Assembly (NCBI GenBank): GCA_036744635.1
Contig: DAIOHQ010000106.1
Span: 1 to 15,310, forward strand
Reading direction: 5' to 3'
Source: DAIOHQ01 sp036744635
Lineage (GTDB): Bacteria > Planctomycetota > Phycisphaerae > Tepidisphaerales > Tepidisphaeraceae
DNA: 15,310 bases
Shown here: piece after piece, positions 13,252 to 15,310 of the stretch
Layout of the letters: every line of letters begins with the position of its first letter
How positions within the stretch are numbered: the first letter of the stretch is position 1
The notes under the pieces: model-generated
What the model saw: only the letters and a program-made list of their open reading frames with translations
What the model was told of the DNA's origin: nothing
Databases searched by the model: none
Program-made: the position numbers and the translations under genes

Positions 13252-14919
13252 ATGCGAAACCAATCCATCCTGCTGGCCTGCTTGCTGTTGATTTTCCCGA
13301 TGTCGTTCCTCCGCGCTGACGTCCGCCTCAATCCACTCTTCTCCGACAACATGGTGCTGCAACGGGATATGATGCTTCCCATCTGGGGGACCGCCGCGCC
13401 TGGCGAGAACTTCACCCTGACTTTCGGCGAGCAGACCGCGAAGGTGACCGCCGACGATTCCGGCGCCTGGCGGGCCGAGCTGGCGGCGATGAAAGCAAGC
13501 AAGGAGCCGCGGGAGCTGAAAATAGAGGCCAAGAAGCCGATCACGCTTAGAAACATTCTCGTCGGCGAAGTCTGGATCGCCTGCGGCCAATCCAACATGG
13601 ATTTCCCCCTCTCCAACGCCGATGGCGGCAACGAAGCGGCCGCGGCGGCCGATTTCCCCACCATCCGCCGCTACCGCACCGCCCAGCGCATGGCCGAGAA
13701 ACCCCAGGATACCGCCCCCGGAAAATGGGAAGTCACCGCCCCCGACAACGCCAAGACTTTTGCCGCCGCCCCATTCTTCTTTGCCCGCGACCTGAACAAG
13801 CGCCTCGACGTTCCCATCGGCATCATCGACGCCTCCTGGTGGTTCACCCCCGTCAGCGCCTGGAGCAGCAGGGAACTGCTCGAGAGCGATTCCCTCTTCA
13901 AAGAGACGATCGACCGCTACCAGAAAGCGGTCGTCGACGGGCAGAATGTCTGGGATGCTTATCTCAAAAGCCTCAACGACTGGAAGGCCTCGCTGGACAG
14001 AGCCGATGCCGCCGGCGTGCCGCTCCCAGGCAAAGCTCCGAACCCGCCGGAACTGCCCCAGGTGTCCCACTGGATCCGCCCCTACGGCCCCTACAACGCC
14101 ATGGTCCATCCCCTCATCCCCTACGCCATTCGTGGGGTCATCTATTACCAGGGCGAAACCAACGCCGGCGCCAAGCAATACGCCAGGCTCTTTCCCGCGA
14201 TGATCCAGGACTGGCGCAAGCGATGGAACGAAGGCGACTTTCCCTTCCTCTTCGTGCAGCTCCCAAATTTTATCAACGGCAAGTATGACCCTGCCACGCA
14301 ATTCTGGCCCGAAATCCGCGAAGCCCAGGCCCAGGCGCTTAAGCTTCCTGACACCGGCATGGCCGTTACTTATGACCTCGGCAACCCGCTGAACGTCCAT
14401 CCCCACAACAAGAAAGATGTCGGCCTGCGCCTCGCCCTGCAGGCCCTCACAGTCGCCTACAAGCAGGACGTCGTCGCCTCCGGCCCGATGTTCGACTCGA
14501 TGAAAATCGACGGCGAGAAAGCCATCGTGAAATTCACCAGCACCGGCGGCGGGCTTGTGGCCAAGCAACTTCCGGTCAGCGCTGAAATGCTCAAACGGCT
14601 CAATGACCAGGGCCCCGGCGAAAAAATGCTGGGCGAACTCGGGCGCGACGAAACAGCAGTAGATCCGCTGCAACGCACCTTGGGGGTGACTTGGTTCGTC
14701 ATCGCCGGCGAAGACAAAGTCTTCCATCCGGCCAGCGCCAAGATCGACGGCGACACCGTCATCGTCTCCTCCCCGGATGTGAAAAACCCCGTCGCCGTCC
14801 GCTACGCCTGGGCCGACAACCCCGAGGGCGCGAACCTGTACAACAAGGAAAACCTCCCCGCCGCCCCCTTCCGCACCGACAAGTGGGAGCCCCCCGCGGC
14901 CACCCAACCGACGAAGTAG
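13252..14919 (+). CDS. Secreted sialate O-acetylesterase, 555 aa
   Basis: An exported SGNH-hydrolase of the sialate O-acetylesterase family, which removes O-acetyl groups from sialic acids or related acetylated glycans. Residues 1-22 are a signal peptide. FSDNMVLQRDMMLPIWGTA (30-48) and the following strands form the usual N-terminal beta domain. The catalytic block is GEVWIACGQSNMDFPL with nucleophile S114. GVIYYQGETNAG (295-306) supplies oxyanion residues, and D375 plus H383 (NVHP) fit the catalytic His region. The tail (AVRYAWADNP) is typical of the family. The ATG at 13252 is chosen because the signal peptide begins there; the frame is open upstream across the VOC gene, which I reject. 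No Shine-Dalgarno is seen; TATCTT at 13237-13242 could be a -10 of a near-leaderless transcript. Confidence 0.9.
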   Translation: MRNQSILLACLLLIFPMSFLRADVRLNPLFSDNMVLQRDMMLPIWGTAAPGENFTLTFGEQTAKVTADDSGAWRAELAAMKASKEPRELKIEAKKPITLRNILVGEVWIACGQSNMDFPLSNADGGNEAAAAADFPTIRRYRTAQRMAEKPQDTAPGKWEVTAPDNAKTFAAAPFFFARDLNKRLDVPIGIIDASWWFTPVSAWSSRELLESDSLFKETIDRYQKAVVDGQNVWDAYLKSLNDWKASLDRADAAGVPLPGKAPNPPELPQVSHWIRPYGPYNAMVHPLIPYAIRGVIYYQGETNAGAKQYARLFPAMIQDWRKRWNEGDFPFLFVQLPNFINGKYDPATQFWPEIREAQAQALKLPDTGMAVTYDLGNPLNVHPHNKKDVGLRLALQALTVAYKQDVVASGPMFDSMKIDGEKAIVKFTSTGGGLVAKQLPVSAEMLKRLNDQGPGEKMLGELGRDETAVDPLQRTLGVTWFVIAGEDKVFHPASAKIDGDTVIVSSPDVKNPVAVRYAWADNPEGANLYNKENLPAAPFRTDKWEPPAATQPTK

Positions 14920-14941
14920 GTTTCGCGTGCACAGGCCAACC

Positions 14942-15094
14942 ATGCCTATCCGCGAGTTGCGGTCGGTGCAAACGCCTGGTCGAATGCGGAAGTACGATCT
15001 CGGCGAAGTAATGACGCAGGAAACAATAGATTTGGGGATTACGGTGGGGTGGCCCGCTTTGCTGGCAATCGGCGTGTGGATCGACGGAGAGTGA
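14942..15094 (+). CDS. Possible small ORF, 50 aa
   Basis: An open frame starts 22 bases after the esterase stop. It begins MPIRELRSVQTPGR, and its second half (ITVGWPALLAIGVWI) is hydrophobic enough for one membrane helix. There is no clear ribosome binding site (AGG 7 bases upstream). I do not recognise it. It could be a small membrane peptide, a gene remnant, or chance. Confidence 0.25.
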   Translation: MPIRELRSVQTPGRMRKYDLGEVMTQETIDLGITVGWPALLAIGVWIDGE

Positions 15095-15310
15095 AAATGA
15101 AATGTGGGACATTTGGGGACATTTTGGGACATTGGAGTGGCGTTAGTGCTTGATTTTGCTGTGGTTGTGGAATTGTGGGTATTTAGGTAATTTGTGGGCG
15201 AGTGGGACATTGGAAGGATGAATGATGAGTGCTGAAAGCTGAATGGGGAGCGCGGAGGGGGCGGGATGAGGCAATTTCGGGAAACGCGGGTTGTCGGCAG
15301 CGGCATTGGA
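15095..15310. other. Low-complexity intergenic tail
   Basis: Apart from the GGGACATT repeats I see no gene here on either strand. Bases 15140-15200 are rich in TTGTGG-like words, and 15215-15245 have a GAATGATGAGTG-type word pattern. Composition differs clearly from the coding parts. The long minus-strand open frame that crosses it is an antisense shadow of the esterase gene. Confidence 0.5.
15106..15133. repeat. GGGACATT repeats at 10-bp period
   Basis: GGGACATT occurs at 15106, 15116 and 15126, exactly 10 bases apart, and once more at 15204-15211. The tract is richer in A and T than the genes nearby. Confidence 0.8.

Noticed and set aside
13156..15306. A 716-codon open frame on the minus strand
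   Set aside because: It lies antisense to the sialate O-acetylesterase, whose signal peptide and catalytic motifs are clear. Its translation is Gly/Val-rich without any domain, as expected for an antisense frame in GC-rich DNA.

Overview
This looks like a chromosomal segment from a GC-rich bacterium, most likely a planctomycete (Phycisphaerae-like). I infer this from three things: a secreted protein whose C-terminal module I recognise from planctomycete genomes, many starts without a Shine-Dalgarno sequence, and gaps filled with several different families of short palindromic repeats. The assignment is a judgement from sequence style, not a measured phylogeny. There are no rRNA or tRNA genes, no CRISPR array and no recognisable transposase.

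Layout. Bases 1-1730 hold a small hypothetical gene and a secreted planctomycete-type protein. This part is visibly poorer in GC (about 43-45% in the two 60-base lines I counted, against 67-72% in two lines further right). Bases 1730-2110 are a repeat-rich scar: a direct repeat, the first 22 codons of hisF, three 19-bp tandem repeats, and a second copy of the direct repeat. A flavin reductase gene (minus strand) follows, then a 467-base intergenic stretch made largely of inverted repeats. Next come a zinc-ribbon membrane protein (+) and a GcvR-like double-ACT protein (-), facing each other with a 6-base gap.

Bases 4298-9723 hold five closely spaced plus-strand genes: a PhyH-type 2-oxoglutarate oxygenase, an APH-family kinase, a divergent enolase with an altered active site, a putative lipoprotein, and a secreted CAP-domain protein. 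The first three make chemical sense as a hydroxylate, phosphorylate, eliminate cassette, but the substrate is unknown. Bases 9862-11310 encode MqnC, a radical SAM enzyme of futalosine-route menaquinone synthesis. A palindromic repeat of about 133 bp sits inside its reading frame without breaking it. The window ends with a secreted alpha/beta-hydrolase, a VOC/glyoxalase-like gene on the minus strand, a secreted sialate O-acetylesterase, and a repeat-rich tail.

The main theme is how deeply short repeats have entered genes. One is carried in frame in mqnC, one supplies the last codons and the stop of the CAP gene, a related small palindrome forms the last codons of the hydrolase, and one class sits beside a truncated hisF. 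The best biochemical lead is the enolase paralogue (active-site His replaced by Ala, catalytic Glu by Asp) next to an oxygenase and a small-molecule kinase.
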